Origin: Martinezella rhizogenes
GTDB lineage: Bacteria > Pseudomonadota > Alphaproteobacteria > Rhizobiales > Rhizobiaceae
Assembly (NCBI RefSeq): GCF_027460065.1
Contig: NZ_JAPYZZ010000010.1
Coordinates: 294-64,293 of the forward strand
Length of the DNA: 64,000 nt
Direction of reading: 5' to 3'
The notes under the pieces were generated by a model. The model did no database searches. It was given only the letters and a program-made list of their open reading frames with translations, and was not told the origin of the DNA. Each line of letters begins with the position of its first letter. The first letter of the stretch is position 1. The position numbers were made by a program, and so were the translations under genes. Shown here piece after piece: positions 56,780-64,000 of this stretch.

Positions 56780-57799
56780 ATGACCCGCTTTTTGCCCGAC
56801 CGTTTCACCATGATGCTGGTGGCCACCGTGATTTTGGCTTCCATCCTGCCGATCAGCGGCGAGCCGGCGGAATATTTCGGGTTTGCGACAAAGCTCGCGA
56901 TCGCCTTGCTGTTTTTCCTGCACGGCGCGCGGCTTTCGCGGGATGTGGTGATTGCGGGCATTCTGCACTGGCGCCTGCATCTGGCGATCCTTCTCGTCAC
57001 CTTCGGGCTTTTCCCACTTCTTGGTGTGGCGATAGGCTTCATTCCCGAAAGCATTCTGCCGGCTCCGCTTTATATGGGCGTGCTGTTTCTCTGCGTGCTG
57101 CCGTCAACGGTGCAGTCCTCCATCGCCTTCACCTCCATGGCAGGCGGGAATGTTCCGGCGGCGATCTGTTCGGCCTCGGCTTCGAATATTTTCGGCATGT
57201 TCCTGACACCATTGCTGGTCGGCCTGCTGTTCACGGTGGGCGGTCATGGCGGCGGATTTTCGCTGGATGCATTCCTGCAGATTTTCCTGCAGCTGCTTTT
57301 GCCATTCGTCGTCGGCCAAGCGCTGCAGCCGTGGATTGGCGAGTGGATCCGGGCACGCAAGAAGCTTTTGTCGCCCGTCGATCGCGGTTCGATCCTGATG
57401 GTTGTCTATCTGGCGTTTTCAGATGCTGTTATCGAGGGTATCTGGCACACGTTTTCTCTCCGGGATATTGGCGTGGTCATCCTCATCAACATCGTGCTTC
57501 TGGCGCTGGTTCTGTGCGTGACGATGTTCGGCAGCCGATTGCTCGGTTTCGACAAGGCGGATGAAATTACCATTACTTTCTGCGGCTCGAAGAAGAGCCT
57601 TGCCAGCGGCGTGCCCATGGCGGGTGCCATTTTCGCCGGCCAGAGCATTGGCGCGATCGTGCTACCGATCATGCTCTTCCACCAGATCCAGCTGATGATC
57701 TGCGCGGTGCTGGCCCAGCGTTATGCCCGCAAGGCGCATGAAAAGGCGGCGATCGCGGAAACGGCGGCTGCGGAAGGTGCGGCGGCATCTGCTCGCTGA
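56780..57799 (+). CDS. Bile acid:sodium symporter family (SBF-like) transporter
   Basis: A 339-residue membrane protein of the SBF-like/BASS group with about ten hydrophobic segments. AIALLFFLHGARLSRDVVIA, LPSTVQSSIAFTSMAGGN and the FCGSKKSLASGVPMAGAIFA block are typical; the last resembles the sodium-site crossover of ASBT relatives. The bile-acid name is historical, and the substrate here is unknown. ATG 56780 has GGAAAG upstream; an ATG six codons earlier is possible. It is divergent from a LysR regulator and ends at a strong terminator. Confidence 0.88.
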   Translation: MTRFLPDRFTMMLVATVILASILPISGEPAEYFGFATKLAIALLFFLHGARLSRDVVIAGILHWRLHLAILLVTFGLFPLLGVAIGFIPESILPAPLYMGVLFLCVLPSTVQSSIAFTSMAGGNVPAAICSASASNIFGMFLTPLLVGLLFTVGGHGGGFSLDAFLQIFLQLLLPFVVGQALQPWIGEWIRARKKLLSPVDRGSILMVVYLAFSDAVIEGIWHTFSLRDIGVVILINIVLLALVLCVTMFGSRLLGFDKADEITITFCGSKKSLASGVPMAGAIFAGQSIGAIVLPIMLFHQIQLMICAVLAQRYARKAHEKAAIAETAAAEGAAASAR

Positions 57800-57819
57800 T
57801 ATGATCTCCGCAAACAAAA

Positions 57820-57846
57820 ACGGCCCCGTGAAGGGGCCGTTCGTTT
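57820..57846. terminator. Bidirectional terminator between the SBF transporter and hspL
   Basis: ACGGCCCC and GGGGCCGT form an 8-bp stem with a 5-base loop (57820-57840), with A-rich sequence on the left and TCGTTTT on the right. It serves the rightward transporter gene and, in reverse, the leftward small heat-shock gene ending at 57863. Confidence 0.85.
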
Positions 57847-57862
57847 TGCATGTCACAAATGC

Positions 57863-58345
57863 TTAGTTGACCTGAGCCGGCGTGATCTGGGCTTCGATCG
57901 TCTTCGGCGCATCGGCACTGTCAGACGAGATCGCGATGCGGCGTGGTTTCATCGCTTCCGGAATATTGCGGACGAGGTCGATGTGAAGCAGGCCGTTCTT
58001 CAAGGAAGCGGTCTGGACTTCGACATGGTCGGCAAGCTGGAAGCGGCGCTCGAAAGCGCGCGTGGCAATACCGCGATACAGGAATTCGCCTTCGGTCGTT
58101 TTTTCGTCCGTGGCCTTCTCGGCCTTCACCGTCAGTGCGTTGGCGCGGGATTCGATGCTGAGTTCGGTTTCATCGAAACCGGCAACCGCCATCGTGATCC
58201 GATAGGTGTTTTCACCTGTTCGTTCGATATTATAGGGCGGATAGGACTGGGCCTGTTCAGTCTGGCCGAGGCCGTCGAGCATCGAGAAAAGACGGTCGAA
58301 GCCGACGGTGGAACGATAGAGGGGGGAAAAATCAACGTGACGCAT
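57863..58345 (-). CDS. hspL: Small heat-shock protein Hsp20 (HspL-like)
   Basis: A 160-residue alpha-crystallin-type chaperone of the IbpA group. The N-terminal FSPLYRSTVGFDRLFSMLDG is the class A motif, the alpha-crystallin domain spans about 35-130 (YPPYNIERTGENTYRITMAV; the AFERRFQLADHVEV strand; ASLKNGLLHIDLVRNIPE), with a short tail. It binds unfolding proteins. Control is unusually clear: a sigma-32 promoter at 58448-58477 and a ROSE-type thermometer in the leader. The symbol hspL is proposed by resemblance in context to the linear-chromosome gene of Agrobacterium, where HspL supports T-DNA transfer; orthology was not checked. Confidence 0.88.
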   Translation of the reverse strand: MRHVDFSPLYRSTVGFDRLFSMLDGLGQTEQAQSYPPYNIERTGENTYRITMAVAGFDETELSIESRANALTVKAEKATDEKTTEGEFLYRGIATRAFERRFQLADHVEVQTASLKNGLLHIDLVRNIPEAMKPRRIAISSDSADAPKTIEAQITPAQVN

Positions 58346-58440
58346 GGTGTCCTCCTTGAGAAGCGACTGTTTGCGGTTAAGTCCGGCACCCCATTCTGGC
58401 GATGGCAGGACATATGGCGCGGTCCCGTTCTGGCGACCGC
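58346..58440 (-). promoter_or_regulatory. ROSE RNA thermometer in the hspL leader
   Basis: The ~95-nt leader ends in a hairpin covering the ribosome site. On the minus strand GUCGCUUCU pairs with AGGAGGAC (58367-58349), leaving one unpaired G opposite the Shine-Dalgarno strand. That UYGCU element with an extra G is the hallmark of ROSE thermometers. Further upstream pairing (GCGGTCGCC/GGGACCGC) supports additional stems. At heat-shock temperature the hairpin should melt and free AGGAGG. Confidence 0.85.
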
Positions 58441-58447
58441 ATGAAGG

Positions 58448-58477
58448 AGATGGGAATGGTCATGCGCGGCGTCAAGG
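58448..58477 (-). promoter_or_regulatory. Sigma-32 (RpoH) promoter of hspL
   Basis: Read on the minus strand, CCTTGAC (58477-58471) and CCCATCT (58454-58448) match the alphaproteobacterial heat-shock promoter pattern CTTG...CCCATNT with 16 bp between them. Transcription would start about 95 nt before the hspL start codon, the usual ROSE leader length. Confidence 0.75.
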
Positions 58478-58724
58478 GGGCGTGAAAAGACGAGGGCAAC
58501 ATGAACCATGGCTGAACATCCGGTTCCGGCATCGTTCAGTTTGAGAGCCATAAAACTGCGGTCATCGGAGGCATTCTCCGTCGGCAGAAGCAATAACGTC
58601 CCTTCTTCTTCTGTCTTATTCGCCGGAACCGCGACTGCTTTAACCGACGGTTCCGGCAATTTTTTCTTTGACCTTCCCGCGCCGCCGACCTATCCCGAAA
58701 GGGCAGAAAAGCCGGAAAAGACCG

Positions 58725-59666
58725 ATGATCGAAGCCACATTGCGCGCCAGCGAAGACAACCCGGTTCCAGGCAACCACACCGTCGGATATTTTACCGGCC
58801 ATGGCGGCAAACAGCTTCGTTATGCGATCTTTCGCGCCACCCGCTCCATCGCTCGCGGAACGGTGGTTCTGCTGCATGGCAGGAACGAATGTATCGAGAA
58901 ATATTTCGAGACCATCACCGATCTGACGGCCATGGGCTTCTGGGTCGCGACATTCGACACGCGCGGGCAGGGCGGCTCCGAAAGGCTCCTGAAAAAGCCG
59001 GGCGTCGGGCATGTGCGGCGCTTTTCCGATTATCAGCGCGATATCAGCCTGTTTCTCGAGCAGGTTGTCCTGCCGGATACGCGGCTGCCTTTCTTCATGA
59101 TCGCCCATTCCACTGGCGCGCTTGCGGCCCTTGCGGCCGCGCCCGGCCTGTCGAACCGGATTGACCGTCTGGCGCTGTGTTCGCCATTCATCGAGCTGGA
59201 CAGCCAGCAATCGGTTCCGCCGTCCGTTATCCGGCTGGTTGCGACGGCCTTGAGTTTTGTCGGCCTCGGCAGGGTTCAGCTGGGCAGGGACCAGCGCGAG
59301 CGGGATTTCGACGGCAATCCGCTGACCTCTGACGCCAGACGTTTTGCCAGGAATCTCGCTTTGCACAGGCAGTTTCCGGAACTGTTCATCGGCGCGCCGA
59401 CAGCGCGCTGGGTCTATGAAGCGCTGAAGACCATGGGCCGCGTGACCCGTCAGGATCATCTGACGAACATCACCGTTCCGACCCTCATTCTGGCGCCGAT
59501 GCTGGATACGATCACGCCCTATAAGGCGCAGGAAGAGCTCTCACGCAATTTCCGGGCAGCACAGCTTCTTCCGGTAACCGGCGCGCGCCACGAATTGCTG
59601 CATGAGCGTGACGTTTTCCGCAAACAGGCGCTGGCGGCCATCGACGCGTTTTTCGCGCCGGAGTGA
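58725..59666 (+). CDS. Alpha/beta hydrolase, lysophospholipase-like (PldB family)
   Basis: A 313-residue serine hydrolase of the PldB/monoacylglycerol-lipase-like group. VVLLHGRNECIEKYFETITD contains the oxyanion HG turn, FDTRGQGGSERLL is typical of the family, and the nucleophile is in AHSTG, with TPYKAQ-type aspartate and ARHELLHERD histidine regions near the end. No signal peptide. ATG 58725 has GGAAAAG upstream. It ends 21 bp from the convergent hisN-like gene. The substrate (lysophospholipid or monoglyceride) is inferred. Confidence 0.87.
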   Translation: MIEATLRASEDNPVPGNHTVGYFTGHGGKQLRYAIFRATRSIARGTVVLLHGRNECIEKYFETITDLTAMGFWVATFDTRGQGGSERLLKKPGVGHVRRFSDYQRDISLFLEQVVLPDTRLPFFMIAHSTGALAALAAAPGLSNRIDRLALCSPFIELDSQQSVPPSVIRLVATALSFVGLGRVQLGRDQRERDFDGNPLTSDARRFARNLALHRQFPELFIGAPTARWVYEALKTMGRVTRQDHLTNITVPTLILAPMLDTITPYKAQEELSRNFRAAQLLPVTGARHELLHERDVFRKQALAAIDAFFAPE

Positions 59667-59687
59667 TGGCCGCCTGAGCCAGGCTGC

Positions 59688-60464
59688 CTAGAGTTTCGAG
59701 AGAATGGCAAGGGCTTCTTCGTGCACGGCCTTGGAACCGGCGGCCAGAATGCGGCCACCATTTTCCGGGCGCCCGCCATCCCAGGTGGTCATGATGCCGC
59801 CGGCCTGCTCGATCACCGGGATCAACGCACCGACATCATAGGGCTTCAGTCCGGATTCGATCACCAGATCGACATGGCCAGCCGCGAGCAGGCAATAGGC
59901 GTAACAATCCACGCCGTAACGGAAAAGGCGGACCTGATCCTGCACCTTTTCATAAAGGGGCTTTTCTTCCGCGGTGAAGATATGCGGGGTGGTGGTGAAC
60001 AGCACCGCATCGGACAGAGACCCGCAATCGCGCGTGCGGATTTTCTTTTCGCCGTCGGGTCCGAAATACCAGGCCGTTTCGCCATCGGCGAAATAACGCT
60101 CTTTGGTAAAGGGCTGGTCCATGATGCCCATCGTGGCGCGGCCGGCCGACTGGAAGCCGATCAGCGTGCCCCAGACAGGTACGCCGGAAATGAAGGCGCG
60201 GGTGCCATCGATCGGGTCGATAACCCAGATATGGTCGCGGTCGAGACCGACATTGCCGTGTTCTTCGCCAAGAATGCCGTGCTGCGGAAACCGTTCTTCG
60301 ATGAGCGCGCGAATGGCGGTTTCCGCTGCCTGATCACCTTCCGTCACCGGATCATAACCACCATCCTGCTTATTTGTGACGGCAATGCCCGTGCGGAAGC
60401 GGGGGAGCGTCTCGGCGCTGGCGGCATCGGCAAGTTTGAAGAAGAAATCCCGGTCGGGCAGCAT
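59688..60464 (-). CDS. hisN: Inositol monophosphatase family, histidinol-phosphatase-like (HisN)
   Basis: A 258-residue Mg2+-dependent phosphatase of the inositol monophosphatase fold. Metal ligands lie in GEEHG (E67, E68) and DPIDGT (D83, D86), with a late YDVGALIPVIEQAGG block. In actinobacteria and many alphaproteobacteria this branch is HisN, which makes L-histidinol from its phosphate, but a general IMPase role cannot be excluded because no his genes are adjacent. The ATG at 60464 has GAGG six bases upstream; longer starts are less supported. Confidence 0.83.
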   Translation of the reverse strand: MLPDRDFFFKLADAASAETLPRFRTGIAVTNKQDGGYDPVTEGDQAAETAIRALIEERFPQHGILGEEHGNVGLDRDHIWVIDPIDGTRAFISGVPVWGTLIGFQSAGRATMGIMDQPFTKERYFADGETAWYFGPDGEKKIRTRDCGSLSDAVLFTTTPHIFTAEEKPLYEKVQDQVRLFRYGVDCYAYCLLAAGHVDLVIESGLKPYDVGALIPVIEQAGGIMTTWDGGRPENGGRILAAGSKAVHEEALAILSKL

Positions 60465-60639
60465 GCGAAACCTCATCGCGTGGAATGGTGGCCTGAATTC
60501 TGTGGGCAATGCATAGACTGGAATCACATCCGCCGTCCACTCATACGGATACCGGAGCCCACGTTTCCATATTTTCGGCATAAGCTTAAAAAATATGCAA
60601 ATAAAAAAATGATTGACAATTGTGCATATACTGCGTAGC

Positions 60640-60722
60640 GTGACCCTGCAGTCTTTGACTGTAAATACCCTCCTTGGGTGTTTCCTCCCTAGACTTGACC
60701 GCGCTCAGGCGCGGTTTTTTTT
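60640..60722 (+). ncRNA. Candidate small RNA with anti-Shine-Dalgarno motifs
   Basis: A free-standing transcript candidate between the divergent hisN-like gene and a convergent gene. It has three stems: CAGTC-TTT-GACTG (60649-60661), ACCC-TCCTT-GGGT (60667-60679) and a terminator ACCGCGC-TCAG-GCGCGGT (60698-60715) followed by eight Ts. CCTCC occurs in the middle loop and again unpaired in TTTCCTCCC, both complementary to ribosome sites, as in trans-acting alphaproteobacterial sRNAs; it recalls the alpha-r8/MmgR type from memory. A TTGACA lies at 60613 but the -10 is unclear, so the 5' end is uncertain. No coding frame of note. Confidence 0.7.
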
Positions 60723-60771
60723 GCCCCGCGCGCGGCCAGACGATCTAGTGAAATAGGGGTGATTGAGGGCT

Positions 60772-61656
60772 TTATTCGGCGGCGAGCGAGGTCTCGATCG
60801 CGTATTCCGAAACGAAAGCGCCGAGCTGGCGCATGAAGATTTCCAGCGATGCCTGAATGGCGGGGAAATCGGCTTTTTTCAAAAGCGTCTTTTCATCCAC
60901 GTAAAGCGCGCGGTTGACCTCGATCTGCAACGCATGCAGCGAGCGGATCGGCCGGCCATAATGTTCGGTAATGAAGCCGCCGGCATAGGGTTTGTTGCAG
61001 ACCGCGACGAAACCCAGCTCCTCGAGAAAATGCAGGGCGGCGCGGGATACTTCCTGGGAGGCGCTGGTGCCGTAGCGATCGCCGATGATCACGTCCGGCC
61101 TTAGGTTCGAGCCGGCGACGCGGATATTACCCGGCATGGAATGGCAATCGATCAGCACCGCCATGCCGAAATGCGCATGGGTGCGCGAAAGCAGCCGGCG
61201 TAAACAGGCGTGATAGGGCTTGTAGATGGTCTCGATCCGCGCCAACGCCTCGTCCACTGGCAGGCGGTGGGCATAGATATCCATATTCTCCGCAACGATG
61301 CGCGGCACGGTTCCGAGGCCGCCTGCGACCCGCATGGAGCCGATATTGGCATAAGGCGGAAGCGTGCCTTCGAACATACGCGGATCGAGCTCATAAGGCT
61401 CGCGATTGACGTCGAGATAAGCTCGCGGAAAATTCGCTTTCAGGAGCGGCGCGCCGATCTCGGGTGCTGCGGCGAACAGCTCGTCAACGAAATGATCTTC
61501 GGATCGGCGGATCTCATGCGAATCGAGCCGTGCCGATTCCAGGAAGGAGATGGGATAGCAGCGGCCGCTATGCGGGGAATTATAGACAAATGGCAGGGTC
61601 TGAACGGCAGGTTCCGTTACTTCGAACAGCTCATATTCACCCGTGACCCAGTCCAT
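60772..61656 (-). CDS. N-formylglutamate amidohydrolase family protein
   Basis: A 294-residue paralogue of HutG. Family motifs are FVYNSPHSGRCYPISFLESA, RAYLDVNREPYELDP, AVLIDCHSMPGNI and GGFITEHYGRP. It lies 50 kb from the hut operon with no histidine genes nearby, and its sequence is clearly diverged from HutG at 5515, so it may act on another N-formyl or N-acyl amino acid. The start at 61656 is the first ATG. It is divergent from cpdR. Confidence 0.88.
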   Translation of the reverse strand: MDWVTGEYELFEVTEPAVQTLPFVYNSPHSGRCYPISFLESARLDSHEIRRSEDHFVDELFAAAPEIGAPLLKANFPRAYLDVNREPYELDPRMFEGTLPPYANIGSMRVAGGLGTVPRIVAENMDIYAHRLPVDEALARIETIYKPYHACLRRLLSRTHAHFGMAVLIDCHSMPGNIRVAGSNLRPDVIIGDRYGTSASQEVSRAALHFLEELGFVAVCNKPYAGGFITEHYGRPIRSLHALQIEVNRALYVDEKTLLKKADFPAIQASLEIFMRQLGAFVSEYAIETSLAAE

Positions 61657-61834
61657 TCAGTACCATTTACCATGTCGCAAACTATCAGGGTGCTCATGTT
61701 GCCAGTTACGGTGCAGCAAGTCCATACTATCGCCCAAACAGCGCTATACCGATTCACGCGTTCACAGGATATTTACCGTGAAAATCCTATAATCGGGCTA
61801 GGGTATTCCAAACATTGAGCAGTTACGGTCACTT

Positions 61835-62200
61835 ATGATGAATCAGAAAATTCTTCTTGCTGAAGACGACAATGATATGCGCCGCTTTCTCGTGAAAGCG
61901 CTGGAAAAAGCCGGTTATAAGGTTTCTTCCTTCGACAATGGCGCCAGCGCCTATGACCGGCTTCGCGAAGAGCCTTTTTCGCTGCTGCTGACCGATATTG
62001 TCATGCCTGAAATGGATGGCATCGAGCTTGCGCGGCGCGCTACCGAACTCGACCCTGACCTGAAGGTGATGTTCATCACCGGCTTCGCGGCCGTTGCGCT
62101 CAACGCCGATTCGAAGGCTCCGAAGGATGCTAAGGTGCTTTCCAAGCCGTTCCATCTGCGCGATCTTGTGGATGAAGTGAACAAACTCCTTGTGGCGTAA
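61835..62200 (+). CDS. cpdR: Single-domain response regulator CpdR
   Basis: A 121-residue receiver-only protein. Acidic pocket D11/D12, phospho-acceptor Asp54 in LLTDIVMPEMDG and the conserved lysine in LSKPF are present. The N-terminal KILLAEDDNDMRRFLVKALE closely follows Caulobacter CpdR, which in its unphosphorylated form directs the ClpXP protease to the cell pole and controls turnover of cell-cycle proteins. It has no output domain. The gene lies 81 bp before tRNA-Val. Having this cell-cycle gene here supports a chromosome-like replicon. Confidence 0.9.
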   Translation: MMNQKILLAEDDNDMRRFLVKALEKAGYKVSSFDNGASAYDRLREEPFSLLLTDIVMPEMDGIELARRATELDPDLKVMFITGFAAVALNADSKAPKDAKVLSKPFHLRDLVDEVNKLLVA

Positions 62201-62239
62201 GGCCTCTCAAAAAACCTTCACAAAACCGAAAAAAAGCAG

Positions 62240-62268
62240 TTGACGCATGAACCGGTTTTGTGGTCTAT
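62240..62268 (+). promoter_or_regulatory. Promoter of tRNA-Val
   Basis: TTGACG (62240-62245), a 17-bp spacer and GTCTAT (62263-62268) sit 14 bp before the tRNA, close to the alphaproteobacterial housekeeping promoter pattern. This gives the tRNA its own promoter, separate from cpdR. Confidence 0.7.
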
Positions 62269-62281
62269 CCGCCGCCACGGA

Positions 62282-62356
<75 letters not shown>

Positions 62357-62370
62357 TCCGAATTCATGAA

Positions 62371-62405
62371 AAGGGTTTCTGAAGCAATCAGAAACCCTTT
62401 TTTCG
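62371..62405 (+). terminator. Rho-independent terminator after tRNA-Val
   Basis: AAGGGTTTCTGA and TCAGAAACCCTT form a 12-bp perfect stem with an AGCAA loop (62371-62399), followed by a T-run. It ends the tRNA transcript. Confidence 0.92.
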
Positions 62406-62528
62406 TTTCTAGTTCAGTCATAGCCCAGACTTTCATATCCACGAGCAATTGCCGTCGCTGATTGCGCACTTCACCATTCGCGGCGGCCTGTGTCTGTCGT
62501 GATCGGCTCATCGCGTGTCATATCGATT

Positions 62529-62635
62529 GCAATAAATTTCACCAATCAAAATAAAATTCAAAGCCGTTGACGCGCCCGTTTTTTCCCGCTATCTCAATTG
62601 GCATGCAATAAATTACGGACATCAAAATTTATTGC
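62529..62635 (+). promoter_or_regulatory. Promoter and repeat operator of the sugar ABC operon
   Basis: TTGACG (62567-62572) and TATCTC (62590-62595) with 17-bp spacing give a promoter starting near 62602. GCAATAAATT occurs at 62529-62538 and 62605-62614, and its exact inverse AATTTATTGC at 62626-62635. The last two flank an 11-bp spacer, 21 bp centre to centre, covering the start of transcription, while the first lies upstream. This suits a repressor that binds two near sites and loops to the upstream one. No regulator gene is visible within the window. Confidence 0.75.
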
Positions 62636-62665
62636 GGACTAAGTCATTGTCCTTGGGAGGGGAAT

Positions 62666-63679
62666 ATGTTGGCTTTTTTGAAATCGACTGCTGCCGCCGG
62701 TGTTCTGGCCGTAGCGATGAGCGCTGCTGCAACATCGCCGGCCACCGCTGCAAGTAAATTCGCCTGCGAGCCGGGTGAGACCTATGTGATGAACGTCATG
62801 GTTTCCAGCCACCCCTATTGGGTGCCGGTCTTCGAGGGGTTCAAGCAGGCTGCCAAGGCGCTGGGCTGCGAGGCCGTCTTCACCGGCACGCCGGAATATG
62901 ACATCACCAAGCAGATCGCATCCTTCGAGCAGGAACTGGTGAAGAAGCCGAAAGGCATTCTTCTGCATCCGATGCAGGCTGATCCCTTCATCGAACCCAT
63001 CAACAAGGCGATCGCCTCGGGCGTTTCCGTGACGACCTTTGCGGCGGATTCTCCGAAGTCGAAGCGCACCGCCTATATCACTTCGGACAATGTCGCCGAG
63101 GCTAAATTTGCGGCCGACGAAATCGTCAAGAAGCTCGGCGAAAAGGGTGAATATGCCGTTCTTGAAAATCCGGGTCAGAGCAATCACGATCTGCGCGTTA
63201 CAGCCCTCATCGACTATATGGGGCGCACCTATCCGCAGATGAAGCTGGTCGGCCGTCAGGCGACCAATCAGGATGCGAATGTCGCCTATCAGGCTACAGC
63301 CGCCCTGCTGCAGGCCAATCCCAATCTCGGCGCACTGTGGATCCCTGAGGCCGGTTCGGCTGAAGGCGCAACGACCGCCGTTCTCGAGGCAAAAAAGAAA
63401 GTCCTGATCCTGCATGCGGATATCACGCCGGCGACGCTGGAGCATATCAAGCAGGGCAATATCTATATGTCCATCAATCCCAACCAGGGGGTTCAGGGCT
63501 TCATGGGTTTCATGAACACGTTTCTGGGTGCCCATTCGGACCTGATCGACCCGTTCAACGACTATAAGGTCTCCGGCTTCAATCCGATGCAGGTACCGTC
63601 GATGGACAATGGTTTCGCTGTCATCACCAAGGCGAATGCCGCTTCCTTCGATCTCAATGAGTATATGAAAGGACGCTGA
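62666..63679 (+). CDS. Sugar ABC transporter substrate-binding protein (RbsB-like)
   Basis: A 337-residue periplasmic binding protein of the RbsB/type 1 sugar-binding family. A signal peptide (FLKSTAAAGVLAVAMSAAAT to TAAS) is followed by the two-lobed domain: YVMNVMVSSHPYWVPVFEGF, ILLHPMQADPFIEPINKAIA, SVTTFAADSPKS and a late LGALWIPEAGSAEGATTAVL. GGGAGGGG precedes the ATG. It is the first gene of an operon with an MglA/RbsA-type ATPase 73 bp downstream. The sugar is not identified. Confidence 0.9.
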   Translation: MLAFLKSTAAAGVLAVAMSAAATSPATAASKFACEPGETYVMNVMVSSHPYWVPVFEGFKQAAKALGCEAVFTGTPEYDITKQIASFEQELVKKPKGILLHPMQADPFIEPINKAIASGVSVTTFAADSPKSKRTAYITSDNVAEAKFAADEIVKKLGEKGEYAVLENPGQSNHDLRVTALIDYMGRTYPQMKLVGRQATNQDANVAYQATAALLQANPNLGALWIPEAGSAEGATTAVLEAKKKVLILHADITPATLEHIKQGNIYMSINPNQGVQGFMGFMNTFLGAHSDLIDPFNDYKVSGFNPMQVPSMDNGFAVITKANAASFDLNEYMKGR

Positions 63680-63752
63680 CGCGTCGCTCTTGAAAAACCG
63701 GCGGGGTTTCTGGCCTCGCCGGTCACAGGGGAAGCAGGTTCGGGAGGGCGTT

Positions 63753-64000
63753 ATGGGTGAGGTCATCCTCAGCATGACGAATATTCACAAGGCGTTCGGG
63801 CCCGTGCGGGCGTTGCGTAGTGCCGCACTTGAATTGCGGCGCGGCGAAATCCACGCGCTCGCTGGTGAAAACGGTGCGGGCAAGTCGACGCTGATGCACA
63901 TTATCGACGGCATTCTGCAGCCTGATGGCGGGGAAATCCTGCTGGATGGCAAGCCGGTCCGCATATCTTCGCCCAACGCGGCGAACCGACTGGGCATCGG
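63753..64000 (+). CDS. Sugar ABC transporter ATP-binding protein, 3' truncated by window end
   Basis: The first 82 codons of an MglA/RbsA-type ATPase. Translation begins MGEVILSMTNIHKAFGPVRA and contains Walker A in GENGAGKSTLMHII. Full-length members have two ATPase domains and about 500 residues; the remainder lies beyond 64000. GGGAGGG gives the ribosome site before the ATG at 63753. It pairs with the RbsB-like protein just upstream; a permease gene is expected next. Confidence 0.88.
   Translation, partial: MGEVILSMTNIHKAFGPVRALRSAALELRRGEIHALAGENGAGKSTLMHIIDGILQPDGGEILLDGKPVRISSPNAANRLGI

Overview
The window looks like the origin region of a secondary replicon (chromid or large plasmid) of an Agrobacterium/Rhizobium-group alphaproteobacterium. 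It is GC-rich and carries a repA-repB-repC cassette with a predicted antisense RNA between repB and repC and three RepB-type parS palindromes. Metabolic genes, a heat-shock gene and a tRNA surround the cassette, with no transposase, phage or conjugation genes, so a chromid fits better than an accessory plasmid. The combination of repABC, hut, nas, glp and an hspL-like gene resembles the linear chromosome of Agrobacterium; this is a judgement from memory of gene content, not a database search.

Layout, left to right. (1) 0.3-8.6 kb: histidine catabolism. hutC-hutF run leftward and hutI-hutH-hutG-hutU-hutD rightward from a shared promoter holding a perfect HutC-type palindrome. Histidine goes to glutamate through the five-step route, with formate as by-product. 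(2) 8.7-11.8 kb: a leftward trio of RidA, a DSD1-type PLP enzyme and an M81 (MlrC-like) metallopeptidase, which together suggest use of D-amino-acid peptides. (3) 12.1-17.6 kb: an FAD/NAD(P)-binding protein set inside the parS cluster, then repABC. (4) 18.0-19.9 kb: two small unknown genes and an LtrA membrane protein. (5) 19.9-24.2 kb: a LysR-HTH/TrpD2-like fusion divergent from a TonB-dependent receptor across a near-perfect Irr (ICE) box, then an autoregulated soxR. (6) 24.3-33.0 kb: cytoplasmic alpha-amylase; a five-gene operon (NRAMP-like carrier, PxpA, DUF1445, fused PxpB-PxpC, fused biotin carboxylase-BCCP) with a divergent GntR regulator. (7) 33.1-45.6 kb: assimilatory nitrate/nitrite system: nasT, nasS, a sigma-54 promoter with a leader RNA, nrtABC, nirBD, nasA and cysG. 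(8) 45.8-55.8 kb: glpR, then the glycerol operon glpD-S-T-P-Q-U-V-K. (9) 55.8-62.4 kb: LysR with a divergent SBF-type transporter, an hspL-like gene with a sigma-32 promoter and ROSE thermometer, a lysophospholipase-like hydrolase, a HisN-like phosphatase, a candidate sRNA, a second N-formylglutamate amidohydrolase, cpdR and tRNA-Val(GAC). (10) 62.5-64.0 kb: start of a sugar ABC-transport operon with a strong inverted-repeat operator; the ATPase gene runs off the window.

The most interesting systems are the glycerol ABC transporter, whose two ATPases have complementary degenerate motifs and should form one working ATP site; the lactamase-like cluster that rebuilds the urea-carboxylase domain set in two proteins; the iron-linked HTH-TrpD2 fusion; and the RidA/DSD1/M81 trio. 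Several regulatory elements are readable directly: HutC, Irr, SoxR, sigma-54, ROSE, parS and the ctRNA.
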